Assembly: GCF_000421845.1 (NCBI RefSeq)
Contig: NZ_ATXU01000005.1
Location: 204,439 to 268,438, forward strand
Direction of reading: 5' to 3'
Origin: Leucobacter chironomi DSM 19883
Lineage (GTDB): Bacteria; Actinomycetota; Actinomycetes; Actinomycetales; Microbacteriaceae
Length of the DNA: 64,000 nt
The notes below the pieces were generated by a model. The model was not told the DNA's origin. It saw nothing but the letters and a program-made list of their open reading frames with translations, and did not search any database. The translations under genes were made by a program, and so were the position numbers. The number at the start of each line of letters is the position of its first letter. Within the stretch, counting starts at the first letter, position 1. Shown here one piece after another: positions 63,184-64,000 of the stretch.

Positions 63184-63224
63184 CGCGGGGCCCGGATCGG
63201 AACGAATCCGACCCGGGCCCCGCG
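63184..63224. terminator. Stable hairpin between the ATPase start and the IS5 fragment
   Basis: Perfect 12-bp arms (63184-63195 and 63213-63224; cgcggggcccgg) with further pairing inside. No T-run follows on either side. It may be the terminator of a gene that lay to the right before the insertion sequences arrived. Confidence 0.55.
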
Positions 63225-63240
63225 AGCGCGTCAGCGGCTA

Positions 63241-63657
63241 GGGCGTGTCTCCTATATCGGTGGGTGATGTTTCGGCAGACTGAAGTGCATGGTTCGCCGG
63301 TCGAGGTTTACGCAGTTCACGAACGAGCAGTGGGAGCGAGTCGATCCGCTACTCCCCTCCAACGAGGGCCGGAAAGGCCGTCCGTTCGAAGACAATCGCC
63401 GGGTGGTCGAGGGCATTGTCTACCGGTATCGGACCGGGATCCCGTGGCGGGATCTCCCAGAGCGGTTCGGTCCGTGGCAGACAGTGTGGAAGCGGCACCG
63501 TCGATACGCCGTCGATGGCACCTGGGATCGCGTGCTGATGCAGATCCTTGCCGAGGCCGACGCTGCCGGTGACATCGACTGGGGTGTATCGGTCGATGCG
63601 ACGATCAACCGTGCCCATCAGCACGGTACGAATCTGCCGCGCCCGGATCAGGACACA
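63241..63657 (+). mobile_element. IS5-family element, 5' fragment
   Basis: Starts with the terminal sequence gggcgtgtctcctatat, typical of actinobacterial IS5/IS427-type ends, and carries the first part of a transposase. The right half is missing; the DNA changes to the end of an IS256-family element near 63658, so the IS256 element was probably inserted here. Confidence 0.75.
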
Positions 63658-63675
63658 GGGTCAAGTCCCCGGTAG
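63289..63675 (+). pseudogene. IS5-family transposase N-terminal fragment
   Basis: 128 codons are open. The DUF4096-like domain is clear: FTNEQWERVDPLLP near residue 10, then VEGIVYRYRTGIPWRDLPERFGPWQTVWKRHRR, ending with the first catalytic Asp region VSVDATINRAHQHG. The last codons (after about 63657) are read from the IS256 end and are not part of the transposase. No functional protein is expected. Confidence 0.85.
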
Positions 63676-64000
63676 TGGTGTAGCGGTGGGTCCTTCGATG
63701 TGTGGGGTTAGGCGCTGAGTTCGAGGATGCTGTCGGTCACCTCCTCGGGGTTGTTGTCGGCGACGAGGGTGAGTCTGCTTTTGGCGAGAATATCGAGGCC
63801 GAGGTAGCGGCGTCCTTCGGCCCATTCGTCGGTCTGCTCGGCCAGGACGGCGCCGACGAGGCGGATGATCGCGTCGCGGTTCGGGAAGATGCCGACGGAG
63901 TCGGTGCGGCGGCGGATCTCCCGGTTGAGGCGCTCGTTGGGGTTGTTGGACCAGATCTGCTGCCAGAGTCCTTCGGGGAACCCGGTGAACGCGAGGATGT
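63658..64000 (-). mobile_element. IS256-family element, partial at window edge
   Basis: The probable end lies at about 63658, with a gggtcaagtccccggtagtg terminus, and continues beyond base 64000. It interrupts the IS5-family element. Confidence 0.75.
63708..64000 (-). CDS. IS256-family (Mutator-type) transposase, C-terminal part
   Basis: The stop TAA is at 63708-63710; about 97 C-terminal residues are visible and the gene continues past the window. The sequence contains [20 protein letters not shown], the typical IS256 C-terminal motif, then [18 protein letters not shown] and a final [12 protein letters not shown] segment. The catalytic aspartates are outside the window. Confidence 0.9.
   Translation of the reverse strand, partial: ILAFTGFPEGLWQQIWSNNPNERLNREIRRRTDSVGIFPNRDAIIRLVGAVLAEQTDEWAEGRRYLGLDILAKSRLTLVADNNPEEVTDSILELSA

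Overview
The window is high-GC actinobacterial DNA. The menaquinone genes, the small actinobacterial family-A DNA polymerase, the PucR and DUF4229 families and the LAXTG/LPXTG-like anchored DUF11 protein fit a Gram-positive actinobacterium. Microbacteriaceae (for example a Leucobacter-like organism) is my best guess, but this is inference: the window holds no rRNA or other taxonomic marker.

Layout. (1) 1-8.7 kb: end of an Lrp/AsnC regulator, then one long minus-strand operon ridA-livK-livH-livMG(fused)-livF-gntR-ggt-tauE with a FadR-type operator in front; it looks like an uptake and breakdown system for an amino-acid-like or gamma-glutamyl/amide compound. (2) 9-18 kb: pyrE, a DUF2252 protein, a sirtuin, and a polar amino-acid ABC transporter followed by a DAP-decarboxylase-like gene, divergent from a PucR regulator. 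(3) 18-37.4 kb: a dispersed menaquinone locus (menG, polyprenyl synthase, menF, menD, menA, menE, menB, menC) mixed with a ferredoxin reductase, PPK2, an MFS exporter, an acyl-CoA synthetase and apt; a family-A polymerase here is frameshifted. (4) 37.5-42.5 kb: tRNA-Arg(ACG), a YbdK-type carboxylate-amine ligase, an SDR, YoaK and several small unknowns. (5) 42.5-47.9 kb: a mobile-looking island with a lower-GC HEPN-motif protein, a variant SRAP protein with three small unknown genes, a broken tRNA-Ser 3' end (att-like junction), and an intact IS3-family element abutting a truncated holB. (6) 48-60 kb: a giant (3418 aa) secreted DUF11 repeat protein with a sortase-like C-terminus, and a LuxR-type regulator upstream on the same strand. 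(7) 60-64 kb: a conserved hypothetical, a metal P-type ATPase broken by an internal deletion, and an IS5-family fragment cut by an IS256-family element that runs off the window.

The left 42 kb is mostly housekeeping and compact, with 4-bp ATGA/GTGA overlaps in several operons. The right third holds all the insertion sequences and most of the gene damage, so it is the accessory part. I saw no CRISPR array and no rRNA.
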